Source: Cristatella mucedo
Taxonomy: Eukaryota; Bryozoa; Phylactolaemata; Cristatellidae
Length of the DNA stretch: 64,000 nt
Assembly: GCA_009760855.2 (NCBI GenBank)
Contig: WPIO01000044.1
Location: 1,404,001 to 1,468,000 of the forward strand
Direction of reading: 5' to 3'
Part shown: positions 22,793 to 32,847 of the stretch, piece after piece
Numbering within the stretch: the stretch's first letter is position 1
Layout of the letters: the number at the start of each line of letters is the position of its first letter
Translations under genes and position numbers: made by a program
Notes under the pieces: generated by a model
What the model was told of the DNA's origin: nothing
The model's input: the letters and a program-made list of their open reading frames with translations, nothing else
Databases searched by the model: none

Positions 22793-22860
22793 AGGTAAGG
22801 CGTTTGCTTTCACGACCTCGGTCCCGAGGTCGTGGGTTCGATTCCTGCGGAGGGCGATAG
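22793..22860 (+). mobile_element. SINE head only
   Basis: GTAAGGCGTTTGCTTTCACG and the B box GTGGGTTCGATTCCTGCGG are present but no body. The head joins LINE B on its left to LINE A ORF2 on its right. Between the boxes CACGACCTCGG and CCGAGGTCGTG form a perfect 11-bp inverted repeat with a two-base spacer. Confidence 0.65.
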
Positions 22861-22861
22861 T

Positions 22862-23567
22862 GGAATGTCAGAAACATTTCAATCAGGGTTCAAGAGGCAG
22901 CACTCTACTGAATCTGCTCTCCTCCGTGTTAACAATGACATTCTACGTGGCAACGACGACGGGAATGTCACTGCCCTAGCTCTGTCTGCTGCCTTCGACA
23001 CCCATGATCACGAATTTCTGCTTGAACGATTGAGAACAACGATCGGTCTGGCAGACGAAGCACTGGCGTGGTTTCAATCATACTTGTCTGATCGTGTTCA
23101 ATCCGTGTTGTGTGGGGGTCAGGTCTCAGACACGAGAAGGGTCACCTGTGGAGTCCGTCAAGGGTCTGTACTTGGTCCCTTGCTGTTCTCAATTTATACA
23201 CAACCTCTGGGAAAAGTGATTAAGGCCCATGGAATATGATATCACTTCTATGCTGACGATACTCGGTTGTATTTGTCATTCAAACCGTCGGAATCTACTG
23301 CGGCAATTGAGAAACTGAATGCTTGCCTTGCCGATATTCGATCCTGGATGTCGGAAAACTTCCTAAAAGTAAATGATGATAAAACCGAACTGCTGCTCAT
23401 AGGACACCCTAAGCGTGTGGCTGGATTAAAAGGCTTTGCTGTTCTAATAGGTGATGCTATTGTGCGACCATCACCACGTGCTCTAAATTTAGGTGTCGTG
23501 TTCCACAGCTGCCTCAATTTCAAAAGCTTCATTCAGAAGACTGCCTCTACAGCGAGCCATCACATCC
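22862..23567 (+). pseudogene. LINE A reverse transcriptase (catalytic region)
   Basis: One frame covers the RT fingers and palm: FQSGFKRQHSTESALL, then LSAAFDTHDHEFLLERL, the GVRQGSVLGPLLFSIY motif and FYADDTRLYLSFKP, which carries the catalytic YADD pair. It continues to WMSENFLKVNDDKTELLLIG and NLGVVFHSCLNF. A single in-frame TGA (23,237-23,239) lies just before the YADD motif. The reaction would be target-primed reverse transcription of the element RNA. Motif order and wording fit the L2 group. The 5' part (endonuclease) is missing and the 3' part is replaced by LINE B sequence at about 23,567. Confidence 0.9.
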
Positions 23568-24395
23568 GATATTAGTTATGGCAAACCCAGTGTGATTCAG
23601 AGATGGGAAAGGCTGACTCTCAAAATTGGCTCTGCCAGCATATCTCCAGTTAAATCAGCTCGAAATTTAGGTGTCATACTCCAAAGCGACCTCTCGTTAG
23701 ACGACCATATCAGCTCCACAATCAAATCTGCCTATTTTCAGCTTCATAACATTGCTAAAATTCGGGCTTGTTTAGATAAGGATACCACGGCCAAGTTGGT
23801 CCATGCATTCGTGTCATCCCGTTTCGACTTCTGCAACTCACTGCTTACTGGCCTACCAGCATGTGCGATCAGGCGATTGCAGCTGGTGCAAAACTCCGCA
23901 GCCAGGCTTGTCTGTCGTGAGCGTCGCAGTTTCCACATTACTCCACTTATTGCCGACCTGCACTGGCTACTAGTTAAGCAACGGATTGACTTCAAGGTTT
24001 TGTCGCTCACTTTTAGGTCCCTTCATTCTATGGCTCCAGCCTATCTGTCAGATATACTCCCCCATCAGGCCAACCATCGTACCATCCGCTTTTCGGAATC
24101 CAACAGTCTACAAATACCCCGTACAAACCTCAAATCCTTTGGAGACCGTGCATTTAGTTTGTATGCTCCCAAAGCCTGGAACTCCCTCCCGACCTGCGTC
24201 AGAACATCCCCTGACTTGACCAAAATTAAAAGGAACTTAAGAACACACCTATTTAGGACAGCATTTAGTGGGTCCCTGTGATTCGTCCTTGATGTGCTGA
24301 TGCGTGCTGACACCGTGCATGCTGCCACTAACCACATTTGCATGCTGACCCTGTGCATGTCACCCCTAACCATATTTTTCAGTTTGTTTGTTTTA
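23568..24395 (+). pseudogene. LINE B ORF2 C-terminal part, the most intact copy
   Basis: From GKPSVIQRWERLTLKIG the frame is open for about 235 codons to a stop at 24,279-24,281: SARNLGVILQSDLSLDDHIS, LVCRERRSFHITPL, YLSDILPHQANHRTIRFSES, and LYAPKAWNSLPT to LFRTAFSGSL. A 3' UTR follows, but the copy stops at about 24,390 without the tail stem-loop. Being stop-free it is probably the youngest LINE B fragment here. It starts downstream of the catalytic core, so it cannot encode an active RT alone. Confidence 0.88.
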
Positions 24396-24894
24396 AAAGA
24401 AAATAGTTACTAAAGTTAATATCGACATCAGCATCACAATCGAAATCACGTAGTAGCAAAGAGGGTTATTACGGTTAATGAACTAAAAAGAAGTCGTAGA
24501 GCTCACAGATGAAGCTGTGATTAGTTCCTGGTGGACAATGGAGGTCAACCACCACTGGTAACTAAACACTAGCGGGACTGGGAAGGAGAGATTCACACTA
24601 TCGCCTAGCAGAAACCAAGAATCGCTTCAAATTAAAAAAGGGGCGAGCAAGTACGGTGCTTCATCAATAGTTTTTAGCAATCTTCAAAAGTTTAAAACGA
24701 GATATTTTTGAGTAGCATCAGCCTCAACCTTTTGACAAGCGGATCTCATTCAATCTGCAGCTTGTGTATCCTTCAACATAAAAAATCATTTGTGAATTGC
24801 ACGAAATTCTCCATAGATCATGTCTTAACAAAATATCTCCTTAGCATCTTCCTCAAAATCATCTGTCAGACCTTCCGTCACCGGTGGAATTATG
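24396..24894. other. No gene recognised
   Basis: AT-rich; short frames only. Confidence 0.35.
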
Positions 24895-25985
24895 CATCAA
24901 CCTAAGCCGATGTTCTGGATGAGTTTACTCCTCTGACTAAGTATATTGTACGCCCTCGCCCAGATGTTCTATGATTTACTGCAGCCATTTATTAACAGAG
25001 CCAGGACTACTAAGCCCAAGCATGAGAAAGCATAGCAAAGATCAGAACTGGCTGTCCATAAAATCTTACGTCCACAATAAAAATTGCTGAAACAAGGTGG
25101 CAGGCCGACTGAACTCTTATATTGAGACCTCAAAATTAGCAAGTAAGTTCCAGCCTGGATTTAAAGCAAATCACTTCACAGAATCAGCATTGCTTCTGGT
25201 GTATAACGACCTTCTCAGGAATACAGACTAAAGAGTAAAGTCTCTCTGGCTGATCTTTCGGCAGAGTTTGATACTATCAATCACCAAGTCCTTCTTGAGG
25301 GCCTCAGATATCGCCTGAGCGTAACTGGCACCTTATTAAAATAGCTCAGGTCTCATCTCAGTTGGAGACTCCAGAGTATTGCTGTAAATGGACAAAGATT
25401 TTCCATGGAACCACTTACGTACGAGGTACCTTAGGGCTCTGTGCTTGGTCGACTGCTTTTCACGGTTTATACTCTCCATCTTGCCGATGTGATTGCCAGG
25501 GCACAAACCCTCATAGCCTTCCAGCTTGTCGAATTCTCTCAGCTCCCTCGCTGCATGTATTGATGACATCCCCACATGGACAGGCGCCAACTTTCTTAAA
25601 TAAAATGACGACAAAACCAAATTACTAGTTATAGGAAAACCAGATTTCATTCAGAAATAGGAAACCGCACTCAAAATTGGCTCCGACAGCATATCTCCTG
25701 TTAAATATGCACGCAATCTAGGTGTCGTGTTCCAAAGTGATCTTTCATTAAACGATCACGTCAGCTCCACAATAATATCTGTCTTCTTTCAGCTGTATAA
25801 CATTGCTAACAATCGAATTTGGTTAAACTGGGATACTACATCGAGAAAAATGTCCATGCATTTTCGACACCCGGTCTTGATTTCGGTTACTCACTGCTTG
25901 CTGGTCTATCGGCCTGTGCAATCAGGCGCTTATAGTTGGGGGCAAAAGTCTGCAGCTAGCAGTGGCGAAGTGAGACCTTTTTAGC
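24895..25985 (+). pseudogene. Decayed LINE B ORF2 with deleted catalytic core
   Basis: It begins in the linker between endonuclease and RT (DVLDEFTPLTKYIVRPRPDV), continues through SYIETSKLASKFQPGFK and TESALLLVYNDLL, then has many stops. The segment that should carry YADD (about 25,480-25,540) is missing or scrambled. It resumes at ACIDDIPTW and goes on through KIGSDSISPVKYARNLGVVF to about 25,980. No tail. Confidence 0.75.
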
Positions 25986-26954
25986 GTAGTGAGACCTTTT
26001 GGCAAAAATGGTTTTTTAAAACTTCAGGCAGCCAATATTAGTCAGGGTCAGCACTTGGGAGATTGCAGTAGATTCCGTATCTTCTTTTCTTGTGGCAGTA
26101 TTTGCTCCCACGTATATGGTATGGTATCCCATAGTATATAGTCCCATGGTCCGGACGGTGACTGTCTGTATCTTCCCAGAGCAAAGCTTATTTCATTAAG
26201 CTTTTACCTAGCAAAGTGTTCGTTTTCTAGTGTTGCCATGCTTCCTGTCTTCACTATCATCCTCCTCTTCACTGTTCTTGTCATTGTCTCCTGCTTATTT
26301 TTCTTCTCCTTAAACTGTTCGTCCTTATTCCCTTGGTGATTGTCAACATTTTCCTCGTGTTTTCTGTGTCTTCCCTGTTCTTCAGCTTTGCCTTCTTTAA
26401 GAAATCTTCCAGTACCTTGCTGGACTTGCTTGCTTGTTTCTTCTCCTCTCAAGTTTTCGTTTCTGAGCTGGCCACCACTTACCTTTTTCCTCATGAGTCT
26501 TCTAAAAATAGATTGCGGTGACCAGAGAGATGTTCAAAAGTACACAGTAGCCATAGTGACAATGCAGTTCTCGAAGGAGTAACTGTCTGTAATAACACTG
26601 ACCGTCACCCCGTCTCCGGAGTAAGAGCTTGAGCCTTAGGGGAGCATGAATACAAGGCTTCGGGAAGATTAGAAGTGCCGACGTCGTCTACATGCTGGCG
26701 CCAGGAACTCAATGCACACAATGTCTGTAGATTGAATAAAATCTGCAATAAACACTTTCAGTAATCAATTGCTTAAACTTACTGTTTAGCGACGAACAGT
26801 CCGAGTGAGCGGCAGAAAATACACCGTCAACAACACTGCATTTACCAGATGAGGTCTGGCGGTGTGCGACAGGCTGGTGCAGCCAGCTAAGCTTAGCACA
26901 ATGCATATGGCTTTTGGCGCTCCCTTGACCTTGGGGCCCCGGCCACCCCCCCCT
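25986..26954. other. No secure gene
   Basis: A pyrimidine-rich stretch at 26,230-26,500 gives a Lys/Glu/Gln-rich frame of 96 codons on the minus strand; this can come from composition alone. Small tandem GGTATGG-like steps occur at about 26,118-26,150. Nothing else recognised. Confidence 0.3.
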
Positions 26955-27562
26955 GCTACACAACTGTCGGCTAGGCTCGTCTGTCGTGGGTGGGGCAGTT
27001 GCCTCTGTAGTTTGAGTGTATGCCGGCTCCTCTAATGAGCCTGTGATGTGGCATGGACACCGGCCGGTAACCGCTGGTGGCCAGATGGTGAATTCACCAT
27101 CAGGGTCGGCCGCTGCACAGTTGTGGTCCTCGATGAATCATCGGGGTCAACCAGAGGAATGGAGAAGGGAAGAGACTCGAGTGAGAGAAGGGGGCGAAGG
27201 CAGTCGTGCTGCTCCGTGCCTTGTGCAATAAACCGTTGGCGTTGTTCTGGGCCAACGTTCTGTATGCCGAACCACAGCCTCATCATTCCACTTCTCGCCG
27301 ACCTGTACTAGCTCCCAATTAAGCATCGCATACACTTCAAGGTTCTGTCACTTGCCAGTGCCTCTAGCCAACTAGAAATCCTCTGGCGACCATATTGTCA
27401 GTTCTTTCCCTCCCACAGCCTGGAGCTCACTATAATACTAATTTCCTGACGCTCCTTGACTGGACATTAACAAAGAAGCTAGCAGACACACCATTTTCCT
27501 AACGCAGTTGCTTCATTTTGATTTTATTTTATGTATTTATGCGTGCTGACACTGTGCATGCT
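26955..27562 (+). pseudogene. LINE B ORF2 C-terminus and 3' UTR, interrupted
   Basis: The LINE reads GGCTAGGCTCGTCTGTCGTG, equivalent to ARLVCRE, up to about 27,005. It resumes at about 27,272 with CTTCTCGCCGACCTGTACTA, equivalent to LLADLHW, and runs into the 3' UTR, where a SINE follows at 27,563. The gap holds a separate insertion with flanking direct repeats (27,026-27,260). Confidence 0.7.
27026..27260. mobile_element. 235-bp insertion with 9-bp flanking repeats
   Basis: TGTATGCCG occurs on both sides (27,017-27,025 and 27,261-27,269) and the enclosed GC-richer 235 bases interrupt a LINE B copy. Nine-base duplications are typical of Mutator-like elements but SINEs also make variable ones. 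No terminal inverted repeats or A/B boxes were found, so the class is unknown. Confidence 0.5.
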
Positions 27563-27826
27563 AGGCCGTGATAGCCCAGGAGGTAAGGTTCTCGAACTCC
27601 ACGACCGAGGTCGTGGGTTCGAATCCTGCAGTTGGCGATCCTTTGTTGCCAACTGAAAGCTGTGGCGATAGCCGTTAGGGCTCTTCCGCAGCTAAAAAAC
27701 TGAGGCTGCTAAAATAGCGAATTTTTTTAGCATGTTCTAGCTAGCCGATTTGATACGCTTCTTTTCAGGTACCTGTAACATGCATGGAAATAGATTAAAT
27801 CTCTCTGGGCACTATAAAGATGTCAT
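27563..27826 (+). mobile_element. SINE with complete body and LINE-like tail
   Basis: Head with A box (TGATAGCCCAGGAGGTAAGG) and B box (GTGGGTTCGAATCCTGCAG), body (GGCGATCCTTTGTTGCC, then GATAGCCGTTAGGGCTCTTC), then a LINE B-like tail remnant (ACATGCATGGAAATAGAT to CTGGGCACTATAAAGATG). It is the clearest SINE copy for the full order head-body-tail. Confidence 0.8.
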
Positions 27827-27984
27827 GCTATATCTTTTTATATTTAAAATTATATTTATTAAGTTTCTTTCCCTATTGTATTCCTTACATTATTGAAGGA
27901 AAAAATGCCAACGAAAAGGTTTTAGTCACATTGTGTATTCCCCTAAAGTCTTCCAATACTGTGTGTAGCTATACCTACCGTCTC

Positions 27985-28505
27985 AATTCAGGTTCTGTCG
28001 TTCAATTTAAGGTCCCTTCATTCTTTGGCTCCAGCCTACCTATCAGATCTACTCCCTCGCCAGGCCAAGAATCGTACCACCCGCTTTTCGGAAACTAACT
28101 ATTTACCTTTACCTCGTACAAACCTCAAATTCTCTGGAGACCGCGCATTTAGTTCGTATGCCCCAAGGCCTGGAACTCACTACCGACTTCCATCACGACA
28201 TCCCTTGACTTGACCACATTTAAAAAGAAATTAAAAACGCATCTATTTATGAAAGCATTTAGTGGGTCCCCGTGATTCGTCATTTATGTGCTTATGCATG
28301 CTGACACTGTGCATGCTGCCACTAACCACACTTGTATGCTGATCCTGTGCATGTCACCCCTAGTCATGTTATTCTTGTTGCTTATCGAGCATGCTACTAC
28401 TTATCATTCGATCGTGTTTCCTTTGCAGCAATTTGAAAGCACCTAGAAAGAGTTTGAATTCTCTGAGGGTGCTTTATCGAGTAAATTATTATTATCATCA
28501 TTATT
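27985..28505 (+). pseudogene. LINE B 3' end
   Basis: ORF2 C-terminal end (SLAPAYLSDLLPRQAKNRTT, then TNLKFSGDRAFSSYAP) with a frameshift, complete 3' UTR, the stem-loop AAAGCACC/GGGTGCTTT and an ATTATTATTATCATCATTATT tail. Confidence 0.85.
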
Positions 28506-28925
28506 AGTTCTAGTATGCCAAAGTGGCTTCGTCTGATACTCACCCCTTGTTTCCTTTGAATGTACCCTTAGAGCTTGGCGGATTAGTCTTATTAAAAAAA
28601 TTTCTTCTAATTGTTGCCACGATTTCTTATTTTTAATTTGCGAACCCAGACTTGAGGACGTATGATAAAAGAGTAGTTATCTGTCAGTAACTGACTTTTA
28701 AATCAGAAGCAACAGACAGCTAATTGAGGAGAAATTGTAGCTCACACAGTAAGATCTTATAGTCTGATGAGACAGGAAACGAGAAGTTAAACAAGCCCGA
28801 GGAAGGGCTGAAAATATGAATCGTCAGAGAGACTATTATTAGGTAAAAAAGCTAAGCCTACGATGGCTTAAAAAATAAAATGTTGACATGTTTTATTCAG
28901 CCTGTTTTCACTCGTGTACTTACTA
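28506..28925. other. No gene recognised
   Basis: AT-rich; no coding signs. Confidence 0.35.
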
Positions 28926-28992
28926 GGCAAAGTGCCTAGAAAGAGATTACGTTCTCAGAGGGCACTAAACAACTGTATTGTTATTATTATCA
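28926..28992 (+). mobile_element. LINE B tail fragment
   Basis: Only the stem region (AAAGTGCCTAGAAAGAGATT to GAGGGCACTAAAC) and TTATTATTATC remain. It lies about 40 bases upstream of the 29,030 exon acceptor, so it would be intronic. Confidence 0.75.
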
Positions 28993-29029
28993 CTGCCTTT
29001 TGGCAGCAATTTCCAATGATTTTTTCCAG

Positions 29030-29155
29030 TATTTGAATATCGACAACACCACCGTGCACAGAGTGAGGAAACGAAGATTTCTTTCGGTGCCACTAGGAAC
29101 GGTTATCGGGCCAACGTCATCTGCTTCACCACCTACGGACCCTGGCACCGTTATG
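29030..29155 (+). CDS. Candidate exon, basic then Ser/Thr/Pro-rich
   Basis: 42 codons, phase 0 at both ends, between the acceptor AATGATTTTTTCCAG and the donor ATG/GTAAGC. The peptide opens YLNIDNTTVHRVRKRR, where RKRR could be a furin-type site or a basic juxtamembrane stretch. It then becomes Ser/Thr/Pro-rich (GPTSSASPPTDPGTVM). The layout (basic N-part, Ser/Thr-rich C-part) recalls exon C of the tandem array at 39,344. Two more candidate exons follow after introns of 61 and 69 bases. Confidence 0.4.
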
Positions 29156-29216
29156 GTAAGCAAGAAGCTCCTTGCTAAAAGTGATTCGCTTATATCGAAG
29201 ACATTTCAATGTTTAG

Positions 29217-29249
29217 CTGAAGGTATTCTCTCTGCACATTCGAGCTCAA
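29217..29249 (+). CDS. Candidate mini-exon
   Basis: 11 codons, LKVFSLHIRAQ, phase 0/0, acceptor ACATTTCAATGTTTAG and donor CAA/GTAAGA. It is preceded by a 61-base intron. Short size makes it weak alone; the run of compatible phases supports it. Confidence 0.28.
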
Positions 29250-29318
29250 GTAAGATACAAGCTGTCGTAATAAATTCAGAGAGGCTGTTCTTATTCGTAA
29301 TAACTCTAATCATGCCAG

Positions 29319-29360
29319 AACATAATTCAAGAGAATCATGGTCAGGTTATGGAGTGCTGA
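29319..29360 (+). CDS. Candidate terminal exon
   Basis: Acceptor ACTCTAATCATGCCAG, then NIIQENHGQVMEC and TGA (29,358-29,360), in phase 0 after a 69-base intron. A weak donor (CAG/GTTATG) nine codons in is the alternative. No convincing AATAAA close downstream. Confidence 0.25.
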   Translation, partial: NIIQENHGQVMEC

Positions 29361-29402
29361 GCTGCTATCCGCAGTGATTCGACAAGAAAAGTGATGTAGT
29401 TA

Positions 29403-29855
29403 TTGAATTGTTATTTTAACGTAATGCTTGATGAGATGCTCCTGCGTTTTTCTCATTCTATCGAGTTGTCAGTCAACCGGCACCATGACATTGCCGTCAG
29501 CACCAGTGCACTGCACGGCTCGGCTGTCGATCGGTTACGCGTAGTCCATTTCTTACCGAAAAGACTTGAAGAGCTCGCCACTTGCTATGCGGCCCTTACA
29601 TGGCATCGATCGGCTCGCTCTCAATATTTCAAACTATTCATTCTTTCTCGGGCCTCAGAGGGCTGTGAATTCCAGGAGCGTTTTGACTGCTTCAGCCTGC
29701 CAAAGTATAAATGCAGACTGAACCTGATGCCGCTCGAGGTTTCCATCAGATCTCTGATGCAGGGCGTGAGATGCGGTACTGCCAGAGCAACCCACGTAGA
29801 TCTATGGCAGAGATCAAGTTTTTTTTTGGGGTTTAAACCCTTACAGCATATGTAA
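29403..29855 (+). CDS. Unrecognised 150-codon open frame
   Basis: Open from ~29,403 to a stop at 29,853-29,855, more GC-rich than its surroundings between 29,460 and 29,820. Its 3' end overlaps a LINE B-type tail, so it may be the body of an unknown retroposon rather than a gene. No motif; a chance frame cannot be excluded. Confidence 0.15.
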   Translation: MNCYFNVMLDEMLLRFSHSIELSVNRHHDIAVSTSALHGSAVDRLRVVHFLPKRLEELATCYAALTWHRSARSQYFKLFILSRASEGCEFQERFDCFSLPKYKCRLNLMPLEVSIRSLMQGVRCGTARATHVDLWQRSSFFLGFKPLQHM

Positions 29856-29945
29856 AGTGCCTAGAAAAAACATCTAGTTTTTTGAGGGCGCTATATACAC
29901 ATCTTATTACTATTCTTATTATTCATGTTATTATTCATATTATTC
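29845..29945 (+). mobile_element. LINE B-like tail
   Basis: GTAAAGTGCCTAGAAAAAAC to GAGGGCGCTATATACAC followed by imperfect TTATTATTCA repeats. The sequence upstream is not LINE B, so the tail belongs to a SINE or an unknown retroposon body. Confidence 0.65.
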
Positions 29946-31082
29946 ACACTATGGCAGTATATAGATTCTAGTCACTTTGTTCTGCATGTTTGACAAGTGA
30001 TGCTTTTTTCGAAATTAATAGAAATGAATAGTTCGGAGCGTCCGGTGCAAAATGGGAGCTTGTTAACACGCATGCCAACTTATTGCTTCATTTGAGCTTA
30101 ACGATGAAACGCTGTTCTCGAAGAGTCTTTAATTGCACCTCTTCTGATCGTAGTAGCTACCATGATTATTAATTACCCGCGCGGTGTTAGCTCTTCGTAG
30201 CCTCTCATTTCCGCTGCTTGTTTCGTAATTTCACTTCCCCTTTGTTACATAATATACTTGTAACCTGCGCTAAGTACGCACTGAAAACCGCTAATGCAGT
30301 GATCGCAGCAATGAGTATTATTAATCCGCCACACTTGGTTTTCATAGGATTGCGGTGCTCTTGACAGTGATATACGGGGTAGGAGAACTGCTTTCTCTCT
30401 TCAGAATCTTGTCGTCCAAAATACGTCTATCTCAAACAGCCGTAGTTGCTGGGAGCTAGTTTTCGGTTAGCCAAGGAGGCCAGTCTCGGAAATGAAGCAC
30501 ACTCGAAAGTCACTCTATTTATTTTACCCGCTAGCCCATTCGCATTTTAAAAATGGCAAGAGCTTGTTGGAAAGTTGGATATTGTAATCTACTGGTTTGT
30601 CTGAGAGTAAGATAGCCGCATTTGAGATTGCAGAAGCCGCGTGGGACTTGCAGAATTTTTGATAAGTACTGTAACCGAAAAGAAACTCGTCGATGGCAAG
30701 CAACCTCAAGGTATATGTCTACTATGACTTTATCAAAACATATTTAGGTGGTGGTGCCATGCTGCAGAAAGGGGCTGTCGAAACCAAGCTAGGCGATAAT
30801 GAGTTCGTCAATGCTAGGATCACGACTATTATACGCAGTTTATCAGTAGATCAACCTTACCTTTTCACCTTGCATTAAAATGCGTAAAGCACATTGGGCC
30901 ACCAAGTGATATGTCTCCAGCTTCGAAATGACCCTACGCTTTTTAGGCGTTTCCTGTCTGCCACTTATTGAGTAAAAGAAAGCAAAAAATTATTTAAGAC
31001 CTACGTAAGCATCGGCTAATTGGAGATATTTACAGTAAATGCAATATTGTATGTTTTTAAAAAGTTTTATTGTATGTTATAG
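29946..31082. other. No secure gene
   Basis: A donor-like CTAC/GTAAGC at 31,004/31,005 and the acceptor at 31,082 frame a 78-base intron, implying an exon ending in KLFKTY at 31,004; its start is unclear. A frame at 30,693-30,878 ends in a stop and shows no motif. Confidence 0.25.
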
Positions 31083-31124
31083 GCGTTAGACGTCGCCGGC
31101 TTCGTTGACTACGTGGTCCCAGGG
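31083..31124 (+). CDS. Candidate 14-codon exon with a YVVP motif
   Basis: ALDVAGFVDYVVPG, phase 0/0, acceptor TTTATTGTATGTTATAG and donor GGG/GTAAGG. It has the same length, phase and residue plan (Ala first, DY near the end, hydrophobic pair, Pro, small residue) as exon D of the tandem units (ADNEPTYADYLMPA). If cytoplasmic, DYxxP would suit an SH2 domain such as that of Crk or Nck; that is family knowledge applied to a very short peptide. Confidence 0.38.
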
Positions 31125-31204
31125 GTAAGGAGACCGGCGTTTGCAAAGCAACGCATGGCATTACCAACCCGAGTGTCTTATTCTTCTACGATGGCGTTGC
31201 ATGC

Positions 31205-32695
31205 TGGTCAAAGCATGGGAACACTAACAGTTGGGGCAATGGATTAGATAAAAAGAGTATGTGATTCAGCTCACTTTAAAGATCCTCCTGTCGCTCAACA
31301 GAGCATTCAGCCAAATATTCCGATGGCATTTATTTTCGTTAGTGTGTAAGGTCTTTTTGTTGACTTTATGCTTCAATTCAATATAAACAACGAAACTTAG
31401 CGGCCTTCATTTTTGTAGAGCAGAGCGAGACACGTCCCAATAAATGAAAAAGAAATGCTAGACAATTAAGCATGCAGCATAAAAATAGAAACGGTCCGTA
31501 GGATAATGCCAGCAATAGATAGGTGATCCATGTTATATATCGGTAGCAAAAGAAGTCTCTAGGTTTTAGTTCGCGGATGTCGTAAAGCGGGAAAGGTTTT
31601 CATGTACTTCCTGAAGCATGCGATTTTGAAATGGCATAAAATTGCTTTCGCTCAGGATTGTAGTGAATTAATAGTGAATTCATTAAAAAAAAACTAAAAG
31701 TGCTTCCATTTTAAATAGGCTGAGTAAAGCTAAATATGAGATGCCACAGCTTAAGTTTACTCAATGACATGTTCCAGAGCAATTGTTTGCAGCAATCTTA
31801 TTCGAGGCTAGGATTATATTTTCTTAAACAATCGCAGGAAACACTTTGCACTTATATTAATGGATCTGGCTTGGTTAAATGATATTTTCTAGTGAATATA
31901 GGGCTTAGTTACTAAACTATAACGAAAGGGAGCTTAATCTGGTGGGAGTGGCCAATAGGGTGAAACTTAGCTTCGCAAAGAAATAATTAAAATCAATCAG
32001 CGGCTAGTTTGCCTTGTCAATAGAAAGGTCGATGTAATCTTACCGGTTAAGTTAGTTCGGCTGTAGCATGAAAAAAAACAATAGCAACAAGCATTCTCTT
32101 TAAGCCCTTTCAGCAAGATCGTTAGCTATGCTCAAGGAGTCACTGCCCAAGAGTTGCTGATGAATTTTTAGCACTAGAATGACAGCGATTACAACAAAGA
32201 AGAATGCTGAAAATGATGCTTGACCCCAGAGCCGTTGCATATTAATTTATGCTATGGCCCCGGAATAAAACGCCAAGTAGCGCACGGATTCTACACGTCA
32301 AACGCAGAATTTGATAGACACACAAGCTGCGGTTAACTTAAATGCCTCAAATCAAATTGGCGGACAAAGGTAGTACTACAATATTAGTTATAGAATATTA
32401 TCAATAAAATTGACGGCTATGCAAGATTTATGAAAAGTTTGCGAATGATATAAAATCTTATAAAGGCACTTAAAAGAAATGCTTACTACCAGCACTATTG
32501 TCTGTATGACTTGGATGATCAATCGTATTAAAAACAGCAACATCTTCCAGGTGGACCGGCACTTCCAGGCCGTACGTGACCAGCTCACCGCCCCTACAAC
32601 GAAATCTATTCAGTCCGTTTCCACAGTTTCGGTACAAGAGACTTCACCTTCAACCAAGGGATCTAAAAGTTTTAATCAATACCACTTGAAGTTTA
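31205..32695 (+). repeat. ~1.5-kb duplicated segment, copy 1
   Basis: Nearly identical to 35,572-37,062 in direct orientation, 4.37 kb apart. Both carry the Ser/Thr-rich exon A/B near the 3' end. The left edge fades around GGGAACACTAACAGTTGGGG; the right edge is after TTGAAGTTTA. The ends are not TG...CA and no primer-binding site or polypurine tract is evident, so this is a segmental duplication rather than an LTR pair. Confidence 0.85.
32551..32658 (+). CDS. Candidate exon A (unit 1), donor lost
   Basis: 36 codons in phase 0 after the acceptor CAGCAACATCTTCCAG: starts VDRHFQAVRDQLTAPTTK and ends SVQETSPSTK, with 12 Ser/Thr. The base pair that should be the donor reads AAG/GGATCT here, whereas the otherwise identical exon B has AAG/GTATCT. 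Splicing at this site should fail; the frame would read on to a stop at 32,736 or use an inner TCG/GTACAA. Confidence 0.35.
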
Positions 32696-32847
32696 ATAAT
32701 CAAAAGGGCTGGTCACCACTGTTGGCCGGACTCTAAGTCTGAAACTGTTTCATCCTGTTGAAAGTAGTTTTGAGACGTTAGCGGCTCCACGTGAGCAATA
32801 TAAAATACCTGTTCGTTAAGGCTGCGTTTCTCTTTCTTGATTTATAG

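Noticed and set aside
26204-26494. 96-codon Lys/Glu-rich minus-strand gene
   Set aside because: A pyrimidine-rich tract on the plus strand gives this composition; no domain, and the start context is unconvincing.
7222-27745. True tRNA genes at the A/B-box sites
   Set aside because: No clean cloverleaf or acceptor stem; each site continues into a shared repeat body, so they are SINE heads.
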